This document shows, one piece after another, positions 1-8,856 of a DNA stretch of 15,587 nt. Within the stretch, counting starts at the first letter, position 1. The number at the start of each line of letters is the position of its first letter. The DNA lies in NCBI GenBank assembly GCA_051657745.1, contig JBOFLG010000043.1, forward strand, positions 1 to 15,587, written 5' to 3'. Under the pieces are notes generated by a model, which did no database searches, had not been told where the DNA came from, and worked only from the letters and a program-made list of their open reading frames with translations. Source of the stretch: JBOFLG01 sp051657745. GTDB taxonomy: Bacteria; Actinomycetota; Actinomycetes; Actinomycetales; Dermatophilaceae. The position numbers were made by a program, and so were the translations under genes.

Positions 1-2077
1 GGGAGTAGGTCGGGGAGGCCTGCCGCAGATACTTGGCGATAGCACGGAGGATGACGACCTGGCGCCAGGTCAGGTGGGCGGCCAACACCAGCCGGTTGAA
101 CCCGTCGGATTCGGCACGACCGTCCCACACCGCCGCAACGGCGCCCTCGAAAAGTTCGCGCAACTGATCGTGGGGGCAAGCGTCCCAGACCGCCCGATCA
201 GGCACGCGCAGACCGAAGTCATAGACGTGCAGTGTCACTCCATCGGCCCGGCAAATCTCGAAGGGTTGTTCGTCGATGACCTCGACACCCATGTCCGAGA
301 AGATCGGAAGAATATCGGTGAGCGAGAGCGGGTCGACGCGGAACAACTTGAAGCGCCGGACTTCGGGCGGCCCGTCGGTCGGGCGGTACAACGCCACGCT
401 GGTTCCACGGTCCGCGCCGAGTCGGTCGAGGTGGCTCACGTCGGCGATCCCTTGGGTGGTGCCGAACACCTCCTCGTACGCGGTGGGGAAGGCCCGACCA
501 AAACGGTCGATGAGCCGGTCCCCCTCCGCCTCGCCCCAGGCCGCTCGCAGTGCGTCGCCGAGCCGGTCCGACCAGGTGCGACTCACCTCGACGAGGCGCT
601 GTTCGAGGTGCTCCTGCTCGTCACGGTCAAGGGTGCGGATGCGCCCGCCGCGGGGCACCCGCACGATGAACTGCAGCCTGGCCAGGGCGGACTCGCTAAC
701 CCGGGCGGCGAACTCCACGTCTTCGCCGCCGAAGGTGCGCTCGAGGATGTCGGCCATCCGGGTGCGGACGGCGGTGTTGTACCGGTCCCGCGGGAGATAG
801 ACCAGGCATGACGCAAACCGTCCGTAGTCGTCCTCGCGGATGAAGAGCTTCGTCCGGCGCCGCTCATGCAACTGGGTCACTGCGATTGCGGTCTCGAACA
901 ACTGCTCGACGTCCGCCTGGAAGAGTTCGTCGCGCGGGTAGGACTCCAGCACCTCGAGGAGGTCCTTGCCGGTATGGCTGTCGGGCGCCACGCCGGACCG
1001 GACCACCACCGCGTGGACCTTCTCGGCCACGACCGGCACCCGCATCACGGACTCGGTGTAGGCGGTCGATGCGTAGAGCCCGAGGAAGCGACGCTCGCCG
1101 ATGACGGCACCGGACTCGTCGTACTGCTTGACGCCGACGTAGTCGAGATGTGCGACCCGGTGCACGGTGGATATCGAGGTGGCCTTGGTCAGCACCAGGG
1201 GCCATGCCTCATGCGCTTTCGCCGACGCCTGAGGCGTCAGCCGCGGGCGTTCCTCGGCGACCTGGGGGTCACCCCGCAGCACCCCGAGACCGGACCCGGT
1301 GACGCCGGCGAGCGACTCGCCATCGGGAGTGCGCTCCAGGACATAGTCGCGATAGCCGAGGAAGGTGAAATGGTCGTCGGCCATCCAGCGCAGAAACCGG
1401 CCGGCCAGCTCGATCTGATCGGCGGCGATACCCGGCGGCGGCGCACCCACGAGTTCGTCGGCCAGCACCAGACATCGGCTGCGCATCGTCGGCCAGTCCT
1501 CGACTGCAGAGCGCACATCGTCGAGCACCTCACGGACGCAGGCTTCGATCTCGGCACGCCGCTGCGGTTCACCCTCGCGATCAACCGACAGCAACATCCA
1601 CGACTCGGCGCGCTGCCCGACACTCGCCCCGCGGAAGCCGGCCGTGACGTCGAGCGGTTCGACCCGTTCGAGGTGCCCGTGCGCGTCTCGGGAGACGACC
1701 AGCTGCGGGTGCACGATGAGGTGGATGTCGATACCGCGCTGCACGAGCGCACCGGTGACCGAGTCGACCAGGAACGGCATGTCGTCGGTCACGATCTGGA
1801 TGGCGGTGCGCGCACTACTCCAGCCGGCGGACTCGCTGGACGGGTTGAAGACCCGAACCTTCGTGGTTCCGGCCGGGCGCTCTCGGGCCAACTCAAGGTG
1901 GCTCCTCGCGGCACCGGCCGACACGTCAGGGCCGCGTGAGGTGAGTTCCTCAAGCGGAACATGGCGAAAATACCGTGGCACGAAGTGCGGCCACTGACCT
2001 CCGGGCACCAGATCGTCGAACGCCTCGACGATGCCCATGAGAACGGCGTCTCTGGTGGGAACGAGCATGGTCGGCAT
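1..2077 (-). CDS. gdh: NAD-specific glutamate dehydrogenase, GDH2/large type (N-terminal part, runs off left edge)
   Basis: This enzyme oxidatively deaminates L-glutamate to 2-oxoglutarate and ammonia with NAD in the cytoplasm. I see 692 uninterrupted codons from ATG 2077 to the edge. The large (about 180 kDa) family is usually near 1,600 residues, so the catalytic dehydrogenase domain lies outside the window. Family-typical stretches include YFRHVPLEEL (about 36-45), DDMPFLVDSV (98-107), DDHFTFLGYRDY (234-245) and LPRDRYNTAV (428-437). The visible part is the regulatory N-terminal region, which in this family carries ACT-like segments. The start fits the AAGGAG motif 12 bases upstream, although that spacing is long; an in-frame ATG at 2068 is the alternative. 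The gene diverges from a small-gene pair, and pruA, whose product is glutamate, lies 1.7 kb away. No frameshift is seen. Family assignment is firm. Confidence 0.95.
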   Translation of the reverse strand, partial: MPTMLVPTRDAVLMGIVEAFDDLVPGGQWPHFVPRYFRHVPLEELTSRGPDVSAGAARSHLELARERPAGTTKVRVFNPSSESAGWSSARTAIQIVTDDMPFLVDSVTGALVQRGIDIHLIVHPQLVVSRDAHGHLERVEPLDVTAGFRGASVGQRAESWMLLSVDREGEPQRRAEIEACVREVLDDVRSAVEDWPTMRSRCLVLADELVGAPPPGIAADQIELAGRFLRWMADDHFTFLGYRDYVLERTPDGESLAGVTGSGLGVLRGDPQVAEERPRLTPQASAKAHEAWPLVLTKATSISTVHRVAHLDYVGVKQYDESGAVIGERRFLGLYASTAYTESVMRVPVVAEKVHAVVVRSGVAPDSHTGKDLLEVLESYPRDELFQADVEQLFETAIAVTQLHERRRTKLFIREDDYGRFASCLVYLPRDRYNTAVRTRMADILERTFGGEDVEFAARVSESALARLQFIVRVPRGGRIRTLDRDEQEHLEQRLVEVSRTWSDRLGDALRAAWGEAEGDRLIDRFGRAFPTAYEEVFGTTQGIADVSHLDRLGADRGTSVALYRPTDGPPEVRRFKLFRVDPLSLTDILPIFSDMGVEVIDEQPFEICRADGVTLHVYDFGLRVPDRAVWDACPHDQLRELFEGAVAAVWDGRAESDGFNRLVLAAHLTWRQVVILRAIAKYLRQASPTYS

Positions 2078-2144
2078 GCTGCGGTGGCACTCCTTCGTCG
2101 CGGCTCGCCCGGGAGTGGTGAGGCACCCCGTGGTGTGCGACCTG

Positions 2145-2150
2145 ACCCTA
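2145..2150 (-). promoter_or_regulatory. Candidate -10 element for glutamate dehydrogenase
   Basis: Read on the minus strand this is TAGGGT, which fits the actinobacterial TANNNT -10 pattern and lies about 68 bases before ATG 2077. No convincing -35 hexamer is visible. The 214-bp gap from 2078 to 2291 must hold promoters for both divergent genes; beyond this element and the one at 2280 I see nothing in it. This is a weak, pattern-only call. Confidence 0.3.
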
Positions 2151-2279
2151 TCTACTCCGGCCACCGCCGGATGACGCCGGGAGCAGGTCGCGCGTTCTCC
2201 GAGCCACCACTCGGCGCCCACCGCCGATGGGCCCCGAGCCTGGCTGTGGGCAACCCGATGCCGGATCAGATCAGGCGCC

Positions 2280-2291
2280 TAGCATGGTCTG
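2280..2291 (+). promoter_or_regulatory. Leaderless-type promoter (-10 plus start region) of the WXG-like pair
   Basis: TAGCAT at 2280-2285 is followed by exactly six bases and then GTG 2292. A TANNNT hexamer 6-7 bases before the start codon is the usual geometry of leaderless actinobacterial transcripts, and no Shine-Dalgarno sequence precedes the GTG. It therefore supports 2292 as the start. No clear -35 element is seen. Confidence 0.45.
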
Positions 2292-2600
2292 GTGCCCTTC
2301 GGTCCCGACCCGGCGCGCGCCCGCGCGGCCCTCGCCCGACTCCAGTCGTTGCGCGAGGTCGCGACCGCTGGCGAGGACGACATCCTCGCCAGCCTGGTCA
2401 TCACCGGCGAACCAGTGCCCCAGCGCAGGTTCGACGACTGGCTCGACCAAGTGGCAGACACCCTGCGCGCGATCAGCGAGACGGTCGACGACCTGGCACC
2501 CGTGCTGGCCCGCCACGCCGTGCACCCGAACCCGCCGCACCCACCTGGCCCCGGCCCGGCCAGCCCGGCACCCCACTCCACCTCGCCGGCGGACCAGTGA
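2292..2600 (+). CDS. Small hypothetical protein, upstream partner of a WXG-like protein
   Basis: This encodes 102 aa that I do not recognise. Residues 5-75 read as amphipathic helices rich in Ala, Arg, Leu and Asp, with an RRFDDWLDQVADTLRAI segment near 45-61. The last 25 residues or so are rich in Pro, His and Ser and are probably disordered. The GTG start is set by the TAGCAT element six bases upstream. The stop overlaps the GTG start of the next gene in GTGA, so the two are likely translationally coupled. With a WXG-like protein next door, it could be the other half of a heterodimer or its chaperone, but this rests on context and helical character only. No signal peptide or membrane segment is seen. 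Confidence 0.6.
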   Translation: MPFGPDPARARAALARLQSLREVATAGEDDILASLVITGEPVPQRRFDDWLDQVADTLRAISETVDDLAPVLARHAVHPNPPHPPGPGPASPAPHSTSPADQ

Positions 2601-3118
2601 CCATTGTCCCAGGCGACCCGGGGTCGATGTCGTCAGCTGCCGCGACGGTCCGCGCGGTAGCCGAGCGGATGACGGCGCAGGCGGCGGCCCTGAGCGACGC
2701 CCGGGCGGGTCTTGACGATGACTGGCCCGGCTCGTTGGCAGCAGCCACGCAACGCCGTGCAGCGGCTCTGGGCGCTGCCGCCTCGACGACCGCTGCCGAG
2801 CTCGACCGCATCGGCCGGGCACTCCAGGAGCACTCCACCGACCTGGCAGACCTGGTCGCTCGGGGTCGGGCACTGGAGGCGCGGGCGTCATCCGCGGGTC
2901 TGGCGGTTCGCGATGGCCGGGTCGTGCCGGCGTGGGGCGTCGTCGGCGAAGCCGACGCCGGGACGGCGCGAGAACGCGACATCCTGACCGGTGCCCTGCA
3001 GGCCGAACTCGACCATGTGCTCGTGCAGTTCCGGCGCCGACGTGACCGGTTGACGTCCGTCATCGACACGTCGGGCTCGGCACTCGCGCAGGTCTCACAG
3101 CGGCTGCGCCAGGGGTGA
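2597..3118 (+). CDS. WXG100-like helical protein, possible type VII secretion-related
   Basis: This encodes 173 aa from GTG 2597, which overlaps the previous stop by four bases (GTGA). The open frame extends upstream to 1961, but the coupling and the family-like beginning VTIVPGDPGS support this start. Residues 11-40 form one Ala-rich helix, WPG stands at 43-45, and residues 46-100 form a second helix, which is the hairpin layout of WXG100/ESX-like proteins. A second coiled segment (about 122-172, with an FRRRRDRL cluster) follows a short Gly/Trp-containing linker. The protein is longer than a plain WXG100 (about 100 aa) and lacks the usual C-terminal YxxxD/E. No EccC-type ATPase or toxin gene lies in the window. 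The match to the fold is inferred from pattern only; any Ala-rich helical hairpin could look similar. Confidence 0.55.
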   Translation: MTIVPGDPGSMSSAAATVRAVAERMTAQAAALSDARAGLDDDWPGSLAAATQRRAAALGAAASTTAAELDRIGRALQEHSTDLADLVARGRALEARASSAGLAVRDGRVVPAWGVVGEADAGTARERDILTGALQAELDHVLVQFRRRRDRLTSVIDTSGSALAQVSQRLRQG

Positions 3119-3164
3119 GCCACTGGCCGCTCGATCGACACACCGCAGGTGAGAGGATCTCGGC

Positions 3165-3653
3165 ATGCGACTGACGCTGCGGGAGGATCTCGCGGCCGCC
3201 CCCGACGCGGTGTACGCGGTGCTGATCGACCGGTCCTTCCACGACGCCAAATGCGCGGCCACCAGCGAGGGCGGCAGCTACACCACCGACATCACCCCCA
3301 GGGTGACCGGGCACCGAGTCCGCACCGAGCGCGACCTGCCCGCCACCGGCCTTCCCGATGTCGCCCGCTCCTTCGTCGGGGACCGACTGACCGTCGTCGA
3401 GGTGCTCGAATGGATCCCGGACGGAGGAGGCCACCGGGCCGCCCTCACCCTTCACGTCAGTGGTGCCCCGCTCACCCTGACCGGCACCCTCACGCTGGGC
3501 CCCTCGGGGGCGGGGTCGACGGAATGTCTCGACGCCGAGCTGAGAGCCACGGTGCCGTTCATCGGAGCGAAGATCGAGCGGTCAGCCGCCGTGCCAATCC
3601 GAGCGGCCTTCGACATCGAGATCGAGCTGCTGCGGACGTGGCTTACCCGCTGA
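3165..3653 (+). CDS. DUF2505 family protein (SRPBCC/START-like)
   Basis: This encodes 162 aa starting MRLTLREDLAAAPDAVYAVL, the opening strand-helix of SRPBCC-like lipid or ligand-binding folds. A fold of alternating strands follows, and a final long helix (about 145-162) ends in LLRTWLTR. The layout and the closing segment that precedes it (AELRATVPFIGAKIERSA, about 125-142) match actinobacterial DUF2505 proteins, whose role is unknown. The length is typical for the family. ATG 3165 has a good AGAGGA ribosome site eight bases upstream. It lies 46 bases after the WXG-like gene on the same strand, so co-transcription is possible. No signal peptide is seen. The ligand is unknown. Confidence 0.8.
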   Translation: MRLTLREDLAAAPDAVYAVLIDRSFHDAKCAATSEGGSYTTDITPRVTGHRVRTERDLPATGLPDVARSFVGDRLTVVEVLEWIPDGGGHRAALTLHVSGAPLTLTGTLTLGPSGAGSTECLDAELRATVPFIGAKIERSAAVPIRAAFDIEIELLRTWLTR

Positions 3654-3705
3654 TCCGGCCATGCCGTGCCACCTCGAGGTCAGCCCGGGCCGTGGAACGT
3701 CAGCG

Positions 3706-3720
3706 CCCGGGGTTCCCGGG
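3706..3720. terminator. Candidate hairpin between convergent DUF2505 gene and pruA
   Basis: CCCGGG, a three-base loop and CCCGGG form a perfect six-pair stem. It lies in the 130-bp gap between two genes pointing at each other, where a bidirectional terminator would be expected. A GGGG-TG-CCCC alternative overlaps it at 3718-3727. There is no U-tract, which is common in actinobacterial terminators but leaves the call weak. Confidence 0.35.
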
Positions 3721-3783
3721 GTGCCCCGTCGACCTCCATGCCGCACCCGTGCGGACGCACCCGCGCCGCACGGCCGATTCGCG

Positions 3784-5412
<1,629 letters not shown>

Positions 5413-5547
5413 GCGGGTGGAACCTCGATCAGTCAGGCGAGTGCGCACGATGGCAGGGTTCGGGTGAGGTGGCCCGTACGTCATCCGTGAACCTGGGACA
5501 CCCGCACTCCGCCGGGTATCGCGAGGGTACCGCTCGGATGACGCGAG

Positions 5548-5964
5548 TCACGACATCCCGAGAAGTGCGTGAACCGCATCCAGCTCGGTGACGTCGTACC
5601 AGAGCAGGTCGTGCGGGCCAGTGGCGCCCGGCTTCTCGTCGATGTGGAACGAGACCACCCGCGACCGCTCCACGGGTGCGGTCACTTCGACCCGCGAGGG
5701 CGGTCCGCCGGTCGGCACCACCGAACTGCTCTCGACATCGGCGGCGGCGACCACCCGACGCCGCGTTCCACCATCGGTGAGGTCCGCTGCGTCCATGACC
5801 GCCGCCAGCCAGGCGCTGTGCTCGAGCTCCTCCTCATCGACCACGAGACCAGGCCGCCCCACGGCCGGGGTCACCGCGTGGGCGGTCAAGGGAGCCGACA
5901 GCGGCCGGCCGGCGGCCAGCCCATCGAGGGCATCGGGTCCGACCGGCACGTACACCCGGGTCAC
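5548..5964 (-). CDS. DUF6912-like hypothetical protein
   Basis: This encodes 138 aa beginning VTRVYVPVGPDALDGL and containing APLTAHAVTPAV (about 27-38) and a DEEELEHSAWLAAV stretch (about 46-59). This pattern fits the actinobacterial DUF6912 family, of unknown role. The C-terminal half is strand-rich and ends in DLLWYDVTELDAVHALL. GTG 5964 overlaps the stop of the preceding 39-codon ORF as GTGA, with GGAGG ten bases upstream. An in-frame ATG at 5970, four bases after the same GGAGG, is an equally possible start (140 aa). It is the last gene of the leftward operon. The family name comes from memory of the N-terminal pattern and is not certain. Confidence 0.7.
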   Translation of the reverse strand: MTRVYVPVGPDALDGLAAGRPLSAPLTAHAVTPAVGRPGLVVDEEELEHSAWLAAVMDAADLTDGGTRRRVVAAADVESSSVVPTGGPPSRVEVTAPVERSRVVSFHIDEKPGATGPHDLLWYDVTELDAVHALLGMS

Positions 5965-6080
5965 CGGCATCCCGCCTCCGAGCGACGACCAGGGCTGAGG
6001 TGCCGAACCGGCGGTGGTGCCGCGACGCCGCCTGCCGTGGTCGACCTCGGCTGCTCGAACCACGCGTCGTCGGTGCTCAT
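5961..6080 (-). CDS. 39-aa small protein, coupled to both neighbours
   Basis: Beginning MSTDDAWFEQPRSTT and ending in Arg-rich sequence, this short frame starts with an ATG that overlaps the acyltransferase stop (ATGA, 6077-6080) and ends in a TGA that overlaps a possible DUF6912 start (GTGA, 5961-5964). The first 15 codons all end in G or C, like real genes here; overall about 31 of 39 do. The middle (GGVAAPPPV) is Pro/Ala-rich. No domain, signal peptide or membrane segment is visible. It may be a real microprotein or a translational bridge carrying ribosomes to the next gene. I do not recognise it. Confidence rests on the double overlap. Confidence 0.5.
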   Translation of the reverse strand: MSTDDAWFEQPRSTTAGGVAAPPPVRHLSPGRRSEAGCR

Positions 6081-7540
6081 CGGGCCCGCACCCCCGGTGC
6101 GTCAACCAACTCATGGAGGGCGTCGACCAGGCCCCGCCCGAGCACATCGGCATCGGGCATCGCGTCACGATCGGCGTACAAGCCGTAGTACACCCCGCCG
6201 TCATACGAGGTCAGCCCGATTGACAGCGCCTGCCCGGCACCGAGCGGGATCACCGGATACGTCGAGACCATCCGCGCACCGGCCGCGTAGCGCGGCGTCT
6301 GGGGCCCAGGCACGTTGGTGATCACCACGTTGTAGAGCCGGCGCGACACCGCGCCACCGAGCCGCGCCCCGAGCGCATGAATCGTCGGTGGTGCGAACCC
6401 CCCGAGCCCGGCAAGGGTGTCGGCTGACACTGCACGTCGCGGCGCACCCTCCATCTGCTGGCGCATCGAGAACGCGATCTGGTGCAACCGCATCGACGGG
6501 CCGGGCTCTCCCACCGGCAGGTCAACGAAACAGGCGGTCAGCGCCGCGCCCGGGGGGCCATCGTCGGGGTCATGCACCGACACCGGCACCATCGCGCGAA
6601 CAGTCGTCCCCGGGTAGACCGACTCGCCACGAGTGAGCAACCACGACCGGAACGCACCGGCCACCGCAGCGAGCACAACATCGTTGACACTGACCTCCTC
6701 GGCAAAGGAGCCCGGCCCGAGTCGCGAACGCACGATCCGGTAGTCCTCTAGATCTGTGCCGACCATGACGTAGCGCCGGGCCCTGCCCACTGATGCGTTG
6801 AGCGGCGATGTCGGTGCCGGCCGCGCGGACAGACGCGCCACGGTCGACAGCACCTCACTGGCGACAGAGACGGCCTTGCCGACCGTCGCGGTGACGTCAG
6901 CCACGCCGTGTTGCACGGTGTCCACCAGCTGGCTTGGTCGTCGCGCGACATCCGCCAACGCCCCGACCAGCAGTTCGACCCCGGTGGGCTCGGGCCGCGG
7001 ACGCCAGATCGTCGACGGGCGCTCACCCCCGGCCGGGTTACCGTCGACGAGCACCGCGCCGATGTCGACTGCCGCGATTCCGTCGACGAGGCTGTGGTGC
7101 GTCTTGGTGATGATCGCGAAGCGGTCGTCGGCCAGCCCCTCGACGAGATAGACCTCCCACAGTGGGCGCGAGCGGTCGAGCGGCCGGGGCTGGATCCGGG
7201 CGACGAGCTCCTCGAGCTGCTCGTCGGACCCCGGTCTCGGCAGCGCGCTGCGCCGCACATGGTAGGTGATGTCGAACGAGTGGTCATCGACCCAGACCGG
7301 GTTCGCTAGGCCTCCCGGGACGGTTCGGACCCGCTGCCGGTACCGCGGGACGTGAGCGATGCGTTCGGCGATCAGGGCGAGAAGGTTCTCGTGGTCGAAG
7401 CCAGCCTCGGGAACGTCGAACACCATGACGGACCCGACGTGCATCGGCGTGGTCGCATCCTCGAGGTGGAGGAAGGAGGTGTCGAGGTTGCTGAGCCGGT
7501 CTGCCACGGGGCCAATCGTGTCAGATTCGAGCGGCAGCAT
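6077..7540 (-). CDS. WS/DGAT family O-acyltransferase (wax ester synthase / diacylglycerol acyltransferase)
   Basis: Members join acyl-CoA to a fatty alcohol or diacylglycerol, making wax esters or triacylglycerol for lipid storage. This gene encodes 487 aa, a normal family length. It starts MLPLESDTIG, then has the usual LSNLDTSFLHLED (16-28) and PLWEVYLVEGL (126-136). The catalytic HHxxxDG motif is intact as HHSLVDG (148-154), followed by NDVVLAAVAGAFR (286-298) and the C-terminal NVVITNVPGPQTP (404-416). ATG 7540 shares its A with the stop of the ATPase gene (TGATG), which fixes the start; an in-frame ATG at 7573 would lie inside that gene. Substrate preference cannot be read from the sequence. 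By position near Rv3235-family and secA genes it resembles the tgs3 region of M. tuberculosis, but orthology is an inference. Confidence 0.93.
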   Translation of the reverse strand: MLPLESDTIGPVADRLSNLDTSFLHLEDATTPMHVGSVMVFDVPEAGFDHENLLALIAERIAHVPRYRQRVRTVPGGLANPVWVDDHSFDITYHVRRSALPRPGSDEQLEELVARIQPRPLDRSRPLWEVYLVEGLADDRFAIITKTHHSLVDGIAAVDIGAVLVDGNPAGGERPSTIWRPRPEPTGVELLVGALADVARRPSQLVDTVQHGVADVTATVGKAVSVASEVLSTVARLSARPAPTSPLNASVGRARRYVMVGTDLEDYRIVRSRLGPGSFAEEVSVNDVVLAAVAGAFRSWLLTRGESVYPGTTVRAMVPVSVHDPDDGPPGAALTACFVDLPVGEPGPSMRLHQIAFSMRQQMEGAPRRAVSADTLAGLGGFAPPTIHALGARLGGAVSRRLYNVVITNVPGPQTPRYAAGARMVSTYPVIPLGAGQALSIGLTSYDGGVYYGLYADRDAMPDADVLGRGLVDALHELVDAPGVRAR

Positions 7541-8856
7541 CACCCGGCTGGATGCCGCGGCGTCCCCGCGCACGTCGGCGGCCCGGGGCCGCCACTGCCC
7601 GCCCCGGGCGCCGCTCGCGCGTCAAGTGCGGCAGCCAGCTCAGCAACTGAGCGGGTGAGCGGAGCAGCGGGCGCCGTCTCGGTGAGGGTACGGCCGGCGA
7701 GCAAGGCGGCATCGCACTCATCCGGCGACCACGGCAGCATCCGGAGGCCATCCATTCCGGCGAAGCGGCGAAGCACCTCTCGCACCGCCTGCTCGGGACG
7801 GTGCCCCGCCACACCGGTGCGGACCTTGTTGACCACCACCATCGGCGACGGTGCGCAGATCATTGCGAGATCCTGAACCGCACGGACCAACCGCTGCAGG
7901 CCTACCGGGTCGGACGCACCCACCACCACGAGCGCGTCGGCGTGCTCCAACGCGGTGAGCGTGGCCGCGTTCCGGCGGGGTGCGACCGTGTCGTAACTGA
8001 GCTCCTCGTCATCCTCGATCGCGAAGCCTGCGTCGACCACGACATGGTCCACCACACCCCGGGCGAGCCGGAGGATGTCCTCGACCGCGGCCGCGCGTAG
8101 TTCGGGCCATCGGTCGGCCCGCGGTAACCCGGTGAGCACCCGGAGGCCAGGAAGGACCTCGGGAGCACGACGCGCCAAACCCGGCACGTCGAGCACCCCC
8201 CGCTCCGATGCCCGAGCAGCCGCGGCCACTCCGGGCGCCTCATCGACCAGGCCAAGCACCTGCGCCACACTCGCTCCCCACGTGTCGAGGTCGACCAGCA
8301 TCGTCCGGATGCCAGCCGCGGCAAACTGTGCGGCTGTGGTCACCGCGACGGTGGTTCGACCAGGCGCCCCGGTCGGCCCCCAGACGACGGTCACTGGACT
8401 GGCCGGCCTGACCTCGCCCGCGTGCCGGGTCGGCACTGGGTCGGCCCGGTCAGCACCCACCGGGCCGACGCGCCGTCCGAGGTCTCGCACCGGGGCCGGT
8501 CTCCAGCAGCCAGCGGCCACGGCGAGGGCCTGCTCGACAGCGGTGGCGTCGTCGTCGGGCCGCAGGATGGTGTTCACGCCGAGTTGGCGCAGGCGCCGTT
8601 CGCCGCTCTCGTCGTTCGGTGGGACCAAACCGGCTACCCGGATGCCGTGCTCCGCAAGGTGGCGCAGCGACTCCCGGTCCACACCGCGCAGGTCGGGCGA
8701 GAGAACCGCGACTCGTGCCACGCCCGCCGCCCCGACCGAAAGCAACTCGGCCAGGTCCGCGCAGCGGCGCACCACGGTGAGGTTGCCGCTTCGGCCGAGC
8801 ACGGCCACGAATCGAGCCTCATGCCGCTGGGTGAGGGCGGTGAGAACCGTCGTCAC
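7540..8856 (-). CDS. CpaE/TadZ/ParA-like P-loop ATPase
   Basis: This encodes 438 aa. Residues 1-115 look like a receiver-like domain (RVAVLSPDLRGV, then LVPPNDESGERRLRQLGV), as in CpaE/TadZ proteins. After a linker comes a ParA/MinD-type ATPase: a deviant Walker A as GPTGAPGRTT (about 160-169), the second nucleotide strand LVDLDTWGASV (about 187-197) and DHVVVDAG (about 270-277) as Walker B. The canonical Walker A lysine is Arg here; I recall GAPGRTT-type loops in actinobacterial relatives, so this may be a family trait. The tail is Pro/Gly-rich. GTG 8856 overlaps the upstream stop (GTGA); GTG 8859 is the neighbouring alternative. CpaE-type ATPases position pilus or Flp machinery, but no pilus gene is here, so the partner is unknown. 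Confidence 0.85.
   Translation of the reverse strand: MTTVLTALTQRHEARFVAVLGRSGNLTVVRRCADLAELLSVGAAGVARVAVLSPDLRGVDRESLRHLAEHGIRVAGLVPPNDESGERRLRQLGVNTILRPDDDATAVEQALAVAAGCWRPAPVRDLGRRVGPVGADRADPVPTRHAGEVRPASPVTVVWGPTGAPGRTTVAVTTAAQFAAAGIRTMLVDLDTWGASVAQVLGLVDEAPGVAAAARASERGVLDVPGLARRAPEVLPGLRVLTGLPRADRWPELRAAAVEDILRLARGVVDHVVVDAGFAIEDDEELSYDTVAPRRNAATLTALEHADALVVVGASDPVGLQRLVRAVQDLAMICAPSPMVVVNKVRTGVAGHRPEQAVREVLRRFAGMDGLRMLPWSPDECDAALLAGRTLTETAPAAPLTRSVAELAAALDARAAPGAGSGGPGPPTCAGTPRHPAG

Noticed and set aside
866..1939. 357-codon plus-strand frame opposite glutamate dehydrogenase
   Set aside because: It is antisense to a clear family protein, the peptide is His/Arg/Gly-rich with no domain, and long antisense frames are expected at this GC content.
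1961..2596. Upstream extension of the WXG-like frame to 1961
   Set aside because: It would run through the glutamate dehydrogenase start, its promoter and the 102-aa gene in another frame, with Arg/Pro-rich low-quality peptide.
5413..5484. N-terminal extension of PruA to ATG 5484
   Set aside because: The 24 added residues are not family-like; ATG 5412 has GAGG upstream and the usual MDAVTSVP beginning.
6077..6204. Longer frame of the DUF6912-like gene back to 6204
   Set aside because: The extra part overlaps the acyltransferase C-terminus in another frame and is Cys/Thr/Arg-rich noise; the 39-codon ORF explains 5961-6080 better.
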